From Thermovirgaceae bacterium (GTDB lineage: Bacteria > Synergistota > Synergistia > Synergistales > Thermovirgaceae): DNA of 36,792 nucleotides. The translations under genes were made by a program, and so were the position numbers. Positions 1 to 9,043 of the stretch are shown in pieces (the stretch's first letter is position 1; each line of letters begins with the position of its first letter). Location: assembly GCA_030656095.1 (NCBI GenBank), contig JAUSOU010000001.1, positions 1 to 36,792 on the forward strand. The letters are read 5' to 3'. The notes under the pieces are model-generated. The model worked only from the letters and a program-made list of their open reading frames with translations. It searched no databases and had not been told where the DNA came from.

Positions 1-1
1 A

Positions 2-784
2 CCCTTCGATATGTTCGTAATGGACGCGTTCAGTACTTCCCACAGGGCTCATGCGTCGACGCAGGGGGTTACGGCCTTTCTCCCATCATTTGCGGGGAAG
101 GTCATGGAGAGGGAGGTTTCGATCCTGGGTTCAGTCAGGGAGTTTCCAAAGGAACCCATGGTGCTGATACTGGGTGGCGCGAAAGTATCGGAAAAGATCA
201 GGATCATCCGGTATATGCTTAAAAAATTGAGCCATATTCTTATTGGGGGAGCAATGGCCTTTCCGTTCCTGAAGGCTTCCGGCTATGGCATCGGGCGCTC
301 CTTTTGCGAGGAAGGGACCGAAAGGACCGCCACTGCGTTGTTGGTAGCTGCCAAAAGAGCAGGAGTCGAAGTGGTTTTGCCTGTAGATGTTGTTGTATCG
401 GATTCACCGTCAAACGGATCCGGAGCTTTTTCCGTAAAAGCGGGTGAAATTCCAGCCGGATTCATGGGGCTTGACATTGGCCCGGAAACAGTGGATCTCT
501 TCTCTAAAGCTCTGGGAAAGGCAAATACCATTCTTTGGAACGGGCCGCTTGGTGTATTTGAAACCAGCCCATTCGAGGAAGGCACGAGGTTGATAGGGGA
601 AGCTGTATCCAGAAGAACTTCTGAAGGGGCCGTTACAGTGCTCGGCGGAGGAGATACTGCGGCTGCGGCCAACTCACTGGGTTTTTCCGGAGGAATTTTC
701 CATATTTCCACTGGCGGCGGGGCAACCCTTGAGTTCTTCGAGGGTCTTGACCTCCCGGGAATAACCCCTCTCCTTGTTGGCTAA
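2..784 (+). CDS. pgk: phosphoglycerate kinase, 5'-truncated by window start
   Basis: Frame open from base 2 (PFDMFVMDAFSTSHRAHAST); ILGGAKVSEKI, WNGPLGVFE and GGGDTAAA motifs; stop TAA at 782-784. Confidence 0.95.
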   Translation, partial: PFDMFVMDAFSTSHRAHASTQGVTAFLPSFAGKVMEREVSILGSVREFPKEPMVLILGGAKVSEKIRIIRYMLKKLSHILIGGAMAFPFLKASGYGIGRSFCEEGTERTATALLVAAKRAGVEVVLPVDVVVSDSPSNGSGAFSVKAGEIPAGFMGLDIGPETVDLFSKALGKANTILWNGPLGVFETSPFEEGTRLIGEAVSRRTSEGAVTVLGGGDTAAAANSLGFSGGIFHISTGGGATLEFFEGLDLPGITPLLVG

Positions 785-808
785 TACAACGGTATTGGAG
801 GAATTCCC

Positions 809-1606
809 ATGAAGGGAAAGGGCTTAATTGCGGGCAACTGGAAAATGAACAAGGGGATAGGGGAGTCGATGGACTTTCTCGGTCGTTTCGTGGACGGACT
901 CGAGAGGGAAGGATCAGTATCTGAATTGATCCCGGCCAGCATTGAAATTGTCATCTTCCCTCCCATTGCAAACTTGTATGCAATAAAACATGCGGCATCC
1001 CTTAAAAAGGGTGTTTATTTAGGGGTCCAGAATGTCCATTGGAAGGCGTCTGGAGCATTCACCGGCGAGAACTCTGTTTCCATGGCCGTCGAAGCCGGTG
1101 CGGTTTTTGCCCTTATCGGGCACAGCGAAAGAAGACAGATTTTTTTGGAAACTGACGAAATGACATCAAAAAAATTCAATTTTTGCGTAAAAAACGGACT
1201 AAAACCTGTTCTGTGTGTAGGTGAAACGGACGAGGACCGAAAAAATGGCCTTGCCGAAGCGGTAATAACTCGCCAGGTTATTGCGGTTTTGGGTTCCCGG
1301 GAGTTTCCGGCTGACTTTCCCCCCTTGATCATCGCATATGAACCGGTCTGGGCCATCGGCACAGAAAACAACGCAACGGCAAATGATGCGCAGGAATCAT
1401 GCGCGGCCATAAGGAAAGTGGTAGGAAGATCAATTGATGCCAAAACCGCTGGAAATACCCTGTTGTTGTACGGCGGCAGCGTTAAAAGCTCTAACGCGGA
1501 AGACTATTTAAAACAGGACGATATCGATGGACTCCTTGTGGGGGGCGCGTCACTTGATCCAGATGAATTTCTAGGCATAATCAGGGCAGCCTCTTTTTTG
1601 ATCTGA
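809..1606 (+). CDS. tpiA: triosephosphate isomerase
   Basis: AGNWKMNKG, GHSERR, AYEPVWAIGTE and YGGSVKSSN motifs; GGAGG upstream of ATG. Confidence 0.97.
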   Translation: MKGKGLIAGNWKMNKGIGESMDFLGRFVDGLEREGSVSELIPASIEIVIFPPIANLYAIKHAASLKKGVYLGVQNVHWKASGAFTGENSVSMAVEAGAVFALIGHSERRQIFLETDEMTSKKFNFCVKNGLKPVLCVGETDEDRKNGLAEAVITRQVIAVLGSREFPADFPPLIIAYEPVWAIGTENNATANDAQESCAAIRKVVGRSIDAKTAGNTLLLYGGSVKSSNAEDYLKQDDIDGLLVGGASLDPDEFLGIIRAASFLI

Positions 1607-1671
1607 AAGCAACAGCAGTATACCGCAAAGCAATGTAACATAAGATATATTATAGGACACTTTATTTCTTT

Positions 1672-1703
1672 AAGAAAACCCCGGGGCAGGGGTTTTCTTT
1701 TTT
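1672..1703. terminator. intrinsic terminator between convergent tpiA and rsfS
   Basis: Perfect 11-bp stem AAGAAAACCCC / GGGGTTTTCTT (1672-1682, 1689-1699), 6-nt loop, followed by T-run; lies between convergent genes. Confidence 0.88.
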
Positions 1704-1711
1704 AAAGAGAT

Positions 1712-2059
1712 CTATTCGATCCTGGTTGTTTTGGCTGCGGCCCAGATGCTTTCCAGCCGGTAAAAATTTCGTCCCTCGCGGCTGAAAATGTTGATAATAA
1801 GGTTCCCTGCATCCAGAAGTATCCATTTGGGGCTGTTTTCTCCCTCGATGCGATAGGTCGCCCCCATTTCGTCGAGAGTATCCGCAACATACCCGATAAG
1901 TGATTTCATGTGAACATCCGAATTCCCCGTTGCAAGAATGAAAACATCCGCAATGGTGGATTCCGAAGAAAGGTCGATCAAAGAAATATCTTCCGCCTGT
2001 TTGTCCTGAAGAATAATAATTACTGGATTTATGGAATCAGTTTCCTGCAAAAGAGTCAT
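1712..2059 (-). CDS. rsfS: ribosomal silencing factor RsfS (Iojap/YbeB family)
   Basis: 115 aa; DISLIDLSSESTIADVFILATGNSDVHMKSL...WILLDAGNLIINIFSREGRNFYRLESIW typical of RsfS. Confidence 0.93.
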   Translation of the reverse strand: MTLLQETDSINPVIIILQDKQAEDISLIDLSSESTIADVFILATGNSDVHMKSLIGYVADTLDEMGATYRIEGENSPKWILLDAGNLIINIFSREGRNFYRLESIWAAAKTTRIE

Positions 2060-2071
2060 TTAATCCCTCCC

Positions 2072-3331
2072 CTATTCGATCCTTGATATATTCAGGTGTT
2101 TTAGAATGTTCATGTAGTCATGACCCATAATTATTGTAACATGGCGAGCAGTTTTGTCGGCCTTGACAAGGTTTCCCGGTATGACGGCTATTTTCCCAAT
2201 GGCTTTTGCCGCATTTTCTGTTTCTCTCCCAGGGGGGAAAATTATATTTGTAAATTTATAGTCGCTATGTTTTGCATTGCCTATGTGGGTCACGTCTATT
2301 CCGATCGCCTGAAGCCTTGTGGCCGCTTCTTTTGCCACTCCGGGGGAACCCGAGCCGTTGAGAACGGCCACCGGAACATTTATTGTACCCACAAGTTCGG
2401 AGGCCAGAAGATTCAAATCAGAGTCTTCCGTGGGAGTTACCAGGTCCTCGATCGGTTTTTCCGAAAGTATCTCGGATATTGAACTCAGCTCTCCAAGCCA
2501 GTAACTGATCCCGGAAATGTATGCAAAACGCCCCGGGAGTGTCCTGAACACGGTTCTGGAGGAATCCTGATCCTTCAGAAAGAATGCAAGCTGAATTGAC
2601 TGTGAGATTGTCAAGTTGGTCTTGACGAGTTTCATTGATTGGCGTATTAGATCCGGGATCTTTGGGATCATCGCCGGCTCCTTGATCTTTTGGAAAGCGG
2701 TCTTCAGGAAGATCTGCTGGCGCTCTACCCTTCCAATATCACCCAGCGCGTCATGTCTGAAACGAACGAAATCGAGGGCCGTCCGACCGTCCATGAGCTG
2801 TTCTCCAGCCTTGATGTCGATTCGGAGTCCGCCTGCTTTGTCCGTATAGCGCAGGCTCTTCGGAACGTCGATGTTTACTCCGCCTATCATGTCGACCAAC
2901 TGCGGGAAGCTTTCGTAGTTTACAATTACATGGTACTGAATTGGTATGCCCAGGTAGTTGACCAGGGTGCTTTTAAGCAATTCAACTCCTCCATAAGCAT
3001 AGGCGTGGTTCAGTTTTTGCCATCCGTGCTCCGGGATCTGGACGCGTGTGTCACGCGGAACCGAAAGAAGTCTGATCACCTTGTCGTCAATGTCGATCGA
3101 GACGAAAGCGATTGAATCGGAGCGATTTGCACCCTCTCCAGGCACTTCGTCCAGACCTACAAGCAGGATGTTGATCCTGCCGGTAGATTCATCGTGCTGA
3201 ATTTTTTCCCTTATTGTCTCTGGTGCCGGGTTGAAGAAGAAGTAAGCCTTTAACCAGATACCAGCCACCAGCGAGATAACTCCTGCCAGGATCAGAAGAG
3301 CCGCTTTCTTTTTTAGCAAACCTTTCACCAT
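2072..3331 (-). CDS. LytR-CpsA-Psr (LCP) family protein with C-terminal LytR_C-like domain
   Basis: N-terminal TM; NILLVGLDEVPGEGANRSDSI, SVPRDTRVQIP, KLNHAYAYGG, DFVRFRHDALGDIGRVERQQ; C-terminal VAVLNGSGSPGVAKEAATRL. Confidence 0.92.
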   Translation of the reverse strand: MVKGLLKKKAALLILAGVISLVAGIWLKAYFFFNPAPETIREKIQHDESTGRINILLVGLDEVPGEGANRSDSIAFVSIDIDDKVIRLLSVPRDTRVQIPEHGWQKLNHAYAYGGVELLKSTLVNYLGIPIQYHVIVNYESFPQLVDMIGGVNIDVPKSLRYTDKAGGLRIDIKAGEQLMDGRTALDFVRFRHDALGDIGRVERQQIFLKTAFQKIKEPAMIPKIPDLIRQSMKLVKTNLTISQSIQLAFFLKDQDSSRTVFRTLPGRFAYISGISYWLGELSSISEILSEKPIEDLVTPTEDSDLNLLASELVGTINVPVAVLNGSGSPGVAKEAATRLQAIGIDVTHIGNAKHSDYKFTNIIFPPGRETENAAKAIGKIAVIPGNLVKADKTARHVTIIMGHDYMNILKHLNISRIE

Positions 3332-3963
3332 CCGTTCCGAAAATACATGGCATTCTTATATATGTACTGTTCAACAAGCCATGGTGCGAGATATCTGATG
3401 CTCAGTCCGTCGGAAACCCTGCGGCGTATCTCTGTGCTTGATATCGCAAGCAACGGAATTTCCAGATTGATGAGACTCTTCCTGATCTCGCCGGGAAGGT
3501 CCTCGAGCCCCTGAGGGTTGAAGCCGGGTCTGCTGACAGCGACGATTTTGCCTAAATCCGGTATCTCCAACGGTTCTTTCCAGGACATTATTTCAAGAAC
3601 TGCGTCCAGACCCGTTATGAAGTAAAACTCGACGCTTTTCGGAGGATACCAGTGACGCATCTCCCGGAGGGTGTCGACGGTGTGGCTTGGCGATTCCCTG
3701 TCGATCTCCACGCGTGATATTCGGAAATGCGGATTATCCAGCGTGGCGAGCATGCTCATCGTGTACCTGTGTTCGGCGGTTGAAATTGTTCGGCCAGCCT
3801 TATGAAAGGGGTTACCTGTAGGAACGAATACAACCTCGGTAAGACCCAGAGAGAAATAGGCCTCTTCCGCGGCAATTAGATGGCCGAAGTGAATTGGGTC
3901 AAACGTTCCTCCCATGACCCCGATCTTCCTCTTTCGAAGACCCTCTGCGGATCTTACGGGCAT
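3325..3963 (-). CDS. nadD: nicotinate-nucleotide adenylyltransferase
   Basis: GVMGGTFDPIHFGHLIAAEEA, FVPTGNPFHK, SSTEIRRRV; internal ATG at 3963 with AAGGA upstream preferred over the ORF-track start 4047, which lies inside obg. Confidence 0.93.
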   Translation of the reverse strand: MPVRSAEGLRKRKIGVMGGTFDPIHFGHLIAAEEAYFSLGLTEVVFVPTGNPFHKAGRTISTAEHRYTMSMLATLDNPHFRISRVEIDRESPSHTVDTLREMRHWYPPKSVEFYFITGLDAVLEIMSWKEPLEIPDLGKIVAVSRPGFNPQGLEDLPGEIRKSLINLEIPLLAISSTEIRRRVSDGLSIRYLAPWLVEQYIYKNAMYFRNGW

Positions 3964-3967
3964 ATTG

Positions 3968-5305
3968 TCAGCGTCCTTCAACAGGCCCCGACCCCTCTTC
4001 CATGGGAGAAGCAGTTTCAGGAAGAAAATCGAACTCGATATCTCCAATTTTCACGGTGTCTCCTTCACGTGCGCCGCGCGCGATCAGCAGATCCTCAATG
4101 CGATAGTGTCTCATGAGCGCAGTAAATCGGCCCAGGGCCTCATCCTGCTCGAAGTTGAACCTTTTGATAAGGCGTTCAACCTCGGAGTGGTTTACAACAA
4201 AGACCCCATCTTCTCCCTCAACTTTGGAAATTAGGGGTTTTTCCCTCTTCAGTAAAGCGTGTTTGACATCTTCGATCTCGAATGAATGCTTTTCGCGCTG
4301 CGGTTTCGGAACCCTTTGAATAACGGAGGCAATGTAGCGGATAAACTCCGATATCCCCTCTCCCGCAAGCGCGCTGATACTGAAAAAGGGTATTTTAAGA
4401 ACGGAAAGAGCGTTCTCAAGTTCAAAATGAGCAGAAGAACTGCAGGGCAGATCTATCTTGTTGCCTGCTACAACAGAAGGGAAACCAAGAAGTTCAGTGT
4501 TGAACTCATTGAACTCACTTCTCAGAGTGCTCCACTGTTCAATTGGCGGTACCAGTGATTCTTCGGAAAGATCAATAACGTAAACGAGAAGTCTTGTGCG
4601 CTCGATATGGCGAAGAAATGCGTGTCCGAGCCCCTTGTTCTGATGGGCACCCTCAATAAGTCCCGGAACGTCGGCAATTATTATGCGTTCGTTGTCCACG
4701 GCAAGCATGCCGAGGTTTGGGGAAATCGTGGTAAATGGGTAGCCCGCAATCTCAGGACGGGAGTTGGATATTGCGGAAAGAAGGGTTGATTTGCCGGCGT
4801 TTGGGAGACCGATAAGGCCTACGTCCGCCAGCATTTTCAATTCCAGCCTTACGTCCCTCGTCTCTCCGTCCCCTCCCATCTCAGAAAAACGAGGAGCATT
4901 TCTTCGCGATGAGGCAAACCGGGCGTTTCCCCTGCCGCCCTTGCCGCCCCTTGCGACAAGGAGCGAGTCGCCATGAACGGTCAGGTCGGCAAGTACTTCT
5001 CCGGTGACGGGGTCGATTACGATCGTTCCACATGGGATAGTGACAATGGTATCCTCACCCGAGGCACCGTGCCTCTTGCCGCCCTTGCCGTGAGTGCCGT
5101 CACCGGCTAAAAAGCGGTGCCGGTACTCGAAATCCGCCAGAGTCTGGAGGCGCTCGTCTGCAACGAAAAAAATATGACCGCCCCGGCCGCCGTCACCGCC
5201 GTCAGGGCCGCCCCTTGGAACAAACTTTTCTCTTCGAAAGCTGAGTGATCCGTTTCCGGCTTTTCCGGCTTGAACAAAAATTTTTACAACATCCAGAAAT
5301 CTCAA
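3968..5305 (-). CDS. obgE: Obg family GTPase
   Basis: Obg fold FRREKFVPRGGPDGGDGGRGG; G1 GLPNAGKST; DVPGLIEGAHQNKGLGHAFLRHIERT; C-terminal OCT domain. Confidence 0.97.
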   Translation of the reverse strand: MRFLDVVKIFVQAGKAGNGSLSFRREKFVPRGGPDGGDGGRGGHIFFVADERLQTLADFEYRHRFLAGDGTHGKGGKRHGASGEDTIVTIPCGTIVIDPVTGEVLADLTVHGDSLLVARGGKGGRGNARFASSRRNAPRFSEMGGDGETRDVRLELKMLADVGLIGLPNAGKSTLLSAISNSRPEIAGYPFTTISPNLGMLAVDNERIIIADVPGLIEGAHQNKGLGHAFLRHIERTRLLVYVIDLSEESLVPPIEQWSTLRSEFNEFNTELLGFPSVVAGNKIDLPCSSSAHFELENALSVLKIPFFSISALAGEGISEFIRYIASVIQRVPKPQREKHSFEIEDVKHALLKREKPLISKVEGEDGVFVVNHSEVERLIKRFNFEQDEALGRFTALMRHYRIEDLLIARGAREGDTVKIGDIEFDFLPETASPMEEGSGPVEGR

Positions 5306-5384
5306 TTATCAGCACCCCGCAGAATAAGCAAACAGGGCCCAAGTAAAACTCAGGCCCCGGAAGTATCCAGTTTTCCCGGTATTA

Positions 5385-5666
5385 TCAGGCAACGACAGGT
5401 TCAACCGCTACGAATTTTCTGCCGGCTTTGGTCTGGAAACGGACTGTTCCCTCGGAGAGTGCAAAAAGAGTGTCGTCCCTGCCTCTGCCAACATTTGCCC
5501 CGGGGTGAAATTTGGTTCCTCTCTGGCGGACAATTATGCACCCGGCATTCACAGCCTGGCCGTCACTTCGCTTCACGCCGAGCCTTTTGCCGATGCTGTC
5601 TCTCCCGTTAGTACTGCTACCCTGCCCCTTTTTATGGGCGAACAGCTGAAGATTGATCATTTTCAT
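5385..5666 (-). CDS. rpmA: 50S ribosomal protein L27 with cleavable-type N-terminus
   Basis: [45 protein letters not shown] upstream. Confidence 0.97.
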   Translation of the reverse strand: MKMINLQLFAHKKGQGSSTNGRDSIGKRLGVKRSDGQAVNAGCIIVRQRGTKFHPGANVGRGRDDTLFALSEGTVRFQTKAGRKFVAVEPVVA

Positions 5667-5991
5667 TCACCTTCACCTCCACAAACAATGTATACGATGG
5701 GTAGCTGTTTTCGATGGACTTAAGCGCGGCGATAATCGTATTTACCAGATCCTCAACCCGCCTGTTTCCTTTTTGTCCCCAAAAAACACCCATGTAGGCC
5801 AATTTCTCATCGACTTTTGTCGAAACTCCCTCAATCCGCAGCACTTCTGTCAAACCAATCTCAAGAGTCTGTATCAGGGTTGAAAGAGCGGCGCAAACTA
5901 TGTCCTTACCCTGTTCTTCATAACCGGAATGTCCACATAGTTCGAGGCCGCACACGCAACTGCCCCTCCGGATGACCCTGATCTCAGTCAT
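5632..5991 (-). CDS. prp: ribosomal-processing cysteine protease Prp (YsxB family)
   Basis: [21 protein letters not shown] with the conserved His and Cys; located between rplU and rpmA. Confidence 0.93.
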   Translation of the reverse strand: MTEIRVIRRGSCVCGLELCGHSGYEEQGKDIVCAALSTLIQTLEIGLTEVLRIEGVSTKVDEKLAYMGVFWGQKGNRRVEDLVNTIIAALKSIENSYPSYTLFVEVKVNENDQSSAVRP

Positions 5992-5997
5992 TGATCC

Positions 5998-6312
5998 TTA
6001 TAAATCGATAGAATCAATTTTAACAGATGTAAAAGACTGTCTGTGTCCCTGTGTTCTGCGGGATTGTTTGGACTTGTTCTTGTACTTGAAGACAATGATC
6101 TTCTTTCCTCGGCCCTGTTCAAGAACCTTGCCCCTGACGACGGCCCCGTCGATCAACGGTGTTCCAACTGAAACTATGCTGTCGGAGGTCACCATAAGAA
6201 CCTTATCGAACTCAACGGCCCCTCCGGTGTCCACTTCAATCTTTTCCACCCGAATGGTGTCTCCGGGCGAAACACGGTACTGTTTTCCACCTGTTTCGAT
6301 CACAGCGTACAT
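5998..6312 (-). CDS. rplU: 50S ribosomal protein L21
   Basis: MYAVIETGGKQYRVSPGDTIRVEKI...KKIIVFKYKNKSKQSRRTQGHRQSFTSVKI. Confidence 0.97.
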   Translation of the reverse strand: MYAVIETGGKQYRVSPGDTIRVEKIEVDTGGAVEFDKVLMVTSDSIVSVGTPLIDGAVVRGKVLEQGRGKKIIVFKYKNKSKQSRRTQGHRQSFTSVKIDSIDL

Positions 6313-6447
6313 TTTTGCACTTCCCCCTTTCGCCGGTGTCCCGGGTGGCCATAAGGCACTTGATACCCGTCCCGAGCGATATTTTGCGTAGCGAATGCGA
6401 TTTTATACGTCTTCCGTGGTCACGTCAACAGACCTGACGGAGTGAAA

Positions 6448-6456
6448 ATTATAGCA
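6448..6456 (-). promoter_or_regulatory. candidate extended -10 promoter (TGCTATAAT) for the rplU block
   Basis: Minus-strand TGCTATAAT matches the TGnTATAAT extended -10 consensus, about 135 nt upstream of rplU; the -35 is weak. Confidence 0.55.
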
Positions 6457-6493
6457 TAAAAACGCGCCAGAGAGTCGGGAAATGTTATTGATT

Positions 6494-8140
6494 TTACTGG
6501 TTTTCCAAAAGAGAACGGGCAAGTCCGATGGCCTCGGGATCACGGGGGTTGCCGGCAAGCATTCTCGATATTTCACCTACGCGCTGGTCCAGGTCTACTT
6601 CCAGCACCCGGCTGATGTCACCCTCTCTTTCCACCTTGAAATGCTGATCGGCAAGGGCCGCGATCGATGCCTCATGGGTTATCAGAATAACCTGGCATCG
6701 AAGGGAAAGTTCCTTCAGAGCGTAGCCCGCAAGTACAGCTGCACGACCTCCAAGTCCTGCTTCTACCTCGTCAAAGACCAGGACATCCGGCAGCATGTCG
6801 TCCGAGGAGGCTATCTGGAGAGAGAGCAGGATCCGGCTCAATTCTCCGCCTGATGCTATCTTTGAAACCGGGCCTTTGAGATGCTTCCCGTCGGTCAGAA
6901 AGAAAGATATATCATCCGCCCCGCCATGTCTGACTTTTTCAAGGGGCGCAATTGAGATGCCAAAACGCAGTCCTTCCATTGCCAGGTTTGAAAGAGTGCC
7001 GTTGACCGCCTCTTCAAGCTTGACGGCTGCTGATCTCCGGGACTCTCTCAGAGAAAGGGCAAGGCATGAAACCTCTTTCTTGAGGCTGGAGGATTCATCC
7101 TGGAGTTCGGCGAGTGCAACCCGGCTCTCCCTCAGCCATTCCAGATCGGATTGTGTTCTTTCGGCGTAATCCATGAGATCTTCGACGTTGTCGACTTTCG
7201 CGAAGCGCATCAATTTTCTGAGAGCGCCGAGGCGTGACTCGAGAGTATCGAAAGCGTCGTTCAGTTCCTGCTCGCTCTCCCTTGAAAACTGCTTCTTAAG
7301 CGAAACCTCAAGCTCCTGGATGGAACCAAGCAGTTTTTCGATCATTCCGTCCGGTTCTGATCCATCTCCAAGCGACTGCCTGATCTCGCCGCAAAGAAGT
7401 TCTATCGCGGAAGAAAGCCCCTCTCCCGCGCTTCCACCTGTCAACCTGTCGTAAATGGACCTGATCTTCTTTTGTCTTTTCAGAGAAGCCGAAACCCTGT
7501 TCATTTCGGTTTCCCATTCGGTCTCGCAGCCAGGTTTGAGGTTGAGGGTGGAATACTTTGCGAGGAATGATTCTCCTTCCTGATGCCTGGTTTCTATCTC
7601 TCTTCTGCGTCTTGTCATCTCCAGAAGTTTCCTTTCCTTTTCCAGAGCCAACGATACAGTCTGGGAGAGGCTTGTCTTGATATCCCTGAGTCCGGGTCCT
7701 CCACTGTTGTCCAGCAGTTCTACCTGCTGTCCCGTATCAAGAAGCTCCAGTTGGGCAAACTGGCTCTGGATCGCGATAATGTTTGAAAGGGCAGTATTGA
7801 GAGTATTGAGAGGTACCGGCCTGTCCTGGAGATAGGTCTTTGCCCTGCCTCCAGAAGAAACAATTCTCTTGACGACTATAAAGCCTTCCTGTGGCTGAAG
7901 ATCTTCCGGAAGGGAGGGCATGGGTCCATCCATTTCAAGAACTGCCTGTACCTCCGCCTCCTCCACTCCGGCGCGAATGAGAGAAGACTGAGCCCTCTTC
8001 CCGCTCGCCAGCTCAAGCGCCCGGACAAGGCTGCTTTTCCCGGCCCCGCTTTCCCCGGTTATCGCAATGAATTTTCCCCGGAAGTGCAGTGAGGCATCTC
8101 TGATCCCACCCACATTTGTTACGATAAGTTCGGAAAGCAT
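6494..8140 (-). CDS. recN: DNA repair protein RecN
   Basis: MLSELIVTNVGGIRDASLHF, Walker A GESGAGKSS, KIASGGELSRILLSLQ, VFDEVEAGLGGRAA. Confidence 0.95.
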   Translation of the reverse strand: MLSELIVTNVGGIRDASLHFRGKFIAITGESGAGKSSLVRALELASGKRAQSSLIRAGVEEAEVQAVLEMDGPMPSLPEDLQPQEGFIVVKRIVSSGGRAKTYLQDRPVPLNTLNTALSNIIAIQSQFAQLELLDTGQQVELLDNSGGPGLRDIKTSLSQTVSLALEKERKLLEMTRRRREIETRHQEGESFLAKYSTLNLKPGCETEWETEMNRVSASLKRQKKIRSIYDRLTGGSAGEGLSSAIELLCGEIRQSLGDGSEPDGMIEKLLGSIQELEVSLKKQFSRESEQELNDAFDTLESRLGALRKLMRFAKVDNVEDLMDYAERTQSDLEWLRESRVALAELQDESSSLKKEVSCLALSLRESRRSAAVKLEEAVNGTLSNLAMEGLRFGISIAPLEKVRHGGADDISFFLTDGKHLKGPVSKIASGGELSRILLSLQIASSDDMLPDVLVFDEVEAGLGGRAAVLAGYALKELSLRCQVILITHEASIAALADQHFKVEREGDISRVLEVDLDQRVGEISRMLAGNPRDPEAIGLARSLLENQ

Positions 8141-8144
8141 TCCC

Positions 8145-9023
8145 TCACTCCTCGCCGCCGTCAGTAGTCCTGTGCCCCCACTGGAATTTTTCCTGAAGTA
8201 GTGTAAAGTAATCGTTTTCGGGAAGGGTGATTATTCCGACCTTTTTTTCCGGGTCGAGAGAAACTGAAATGCAATCCCCCGGGAGAAGTTCGTATCCAAG
8301 CTGTCCGTCCTGGGTCAGCATTATCTCCCTGTGCTGCCCCTGTGGAGTTATCGTGATGGTGTCCGACTCGCTCAGAACCATTGGTCTCGAATAGAGCGTG
8401 TGGGCGCAAATGGGAGTAAGTATCATGCATGAAAGGTGGGGAGGGACGATAGGTCCCCCCGCGGATAGAGAGTACGCGGTCGAGCCTGTGGGGGTTGCGA
8501 TGATTATCCCGTCTGCGTAAAGAACGTTCAAAGGCCGTTCGCTGACGGCAATATCAAGGGCTATGAGTCTGGCGAAGGGGCCCTTTGTTACAACCAGATC
8601 GTTCAGGGCATAGACTTCGTGTTTTTGGCGTTTTCCCCTGCTTACCACTCCATGGAGGAGCTGCCTGTATTGTACCTTGTGCTCTCCCTGAATGATAAGT
8701 TCAAGATCGTGTTCGGCGTTCTCCACCTTTCCGCAGGATAGAAAACCGAGGTGCCCCACGTTGATCCCATAAAGAGGAATATTATGGCCTATAACATAAC
8801 GGGCAGCACGAAGGAATGTGCCATCGCCTCCCAGAACGATGGCTGCATCTACCGTCTCCTTCCATGCAAGATCCGACACCTCTTCCTCTCCAAGGACATG
8901 CGCTTCATGAGGAGGCAGAACAAGTCTGATCTTCTGTTTTCGACCCCAGCGGAGAATTTTCTCGGCGAGGTTCAATGCCGATCGTTTTTGCGTGTTGACG
9001 AGAAGTCCCAACGTCTTGACCAT
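8145..9023 (-). CDS. nadK: NAD kinase
   Basis: AAIVLGGDGTFLRAAR, GINVGHLGFLS, ALNDLVVTKG, ADGIIIATPTGSTAYSLSAGGPIV. Confidence 0.96.
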   Translation of the reverse strand: MVKTLGLLVNTQKRSALNLAEKILRWGRKQKIRLVLPPHEAHVLGEEEVSDLAWKETVDAAIVLGGDGTFLRAARYVIGHNIPLYGINVGHLGFLSCGKVENAEHDLELIIQGEHKVQYRQLLHGVVSRGKRQKHEVYALNDLVVTKGPFARLIALDIAVSERPLNVLYADGIIIATPTGSTAYSLSAGGPIVPPHLSCMILTPICAHTLYSRPMVLSESDTITITPQGQHREIMLTQDGQLGYELLPGDCISVSLDPEKKVGIITLPENDYFTLLQEKFQWGHRTTDGGEE

Positions 9024-9043
9024 TACCTGATCCCTCCTGGATT

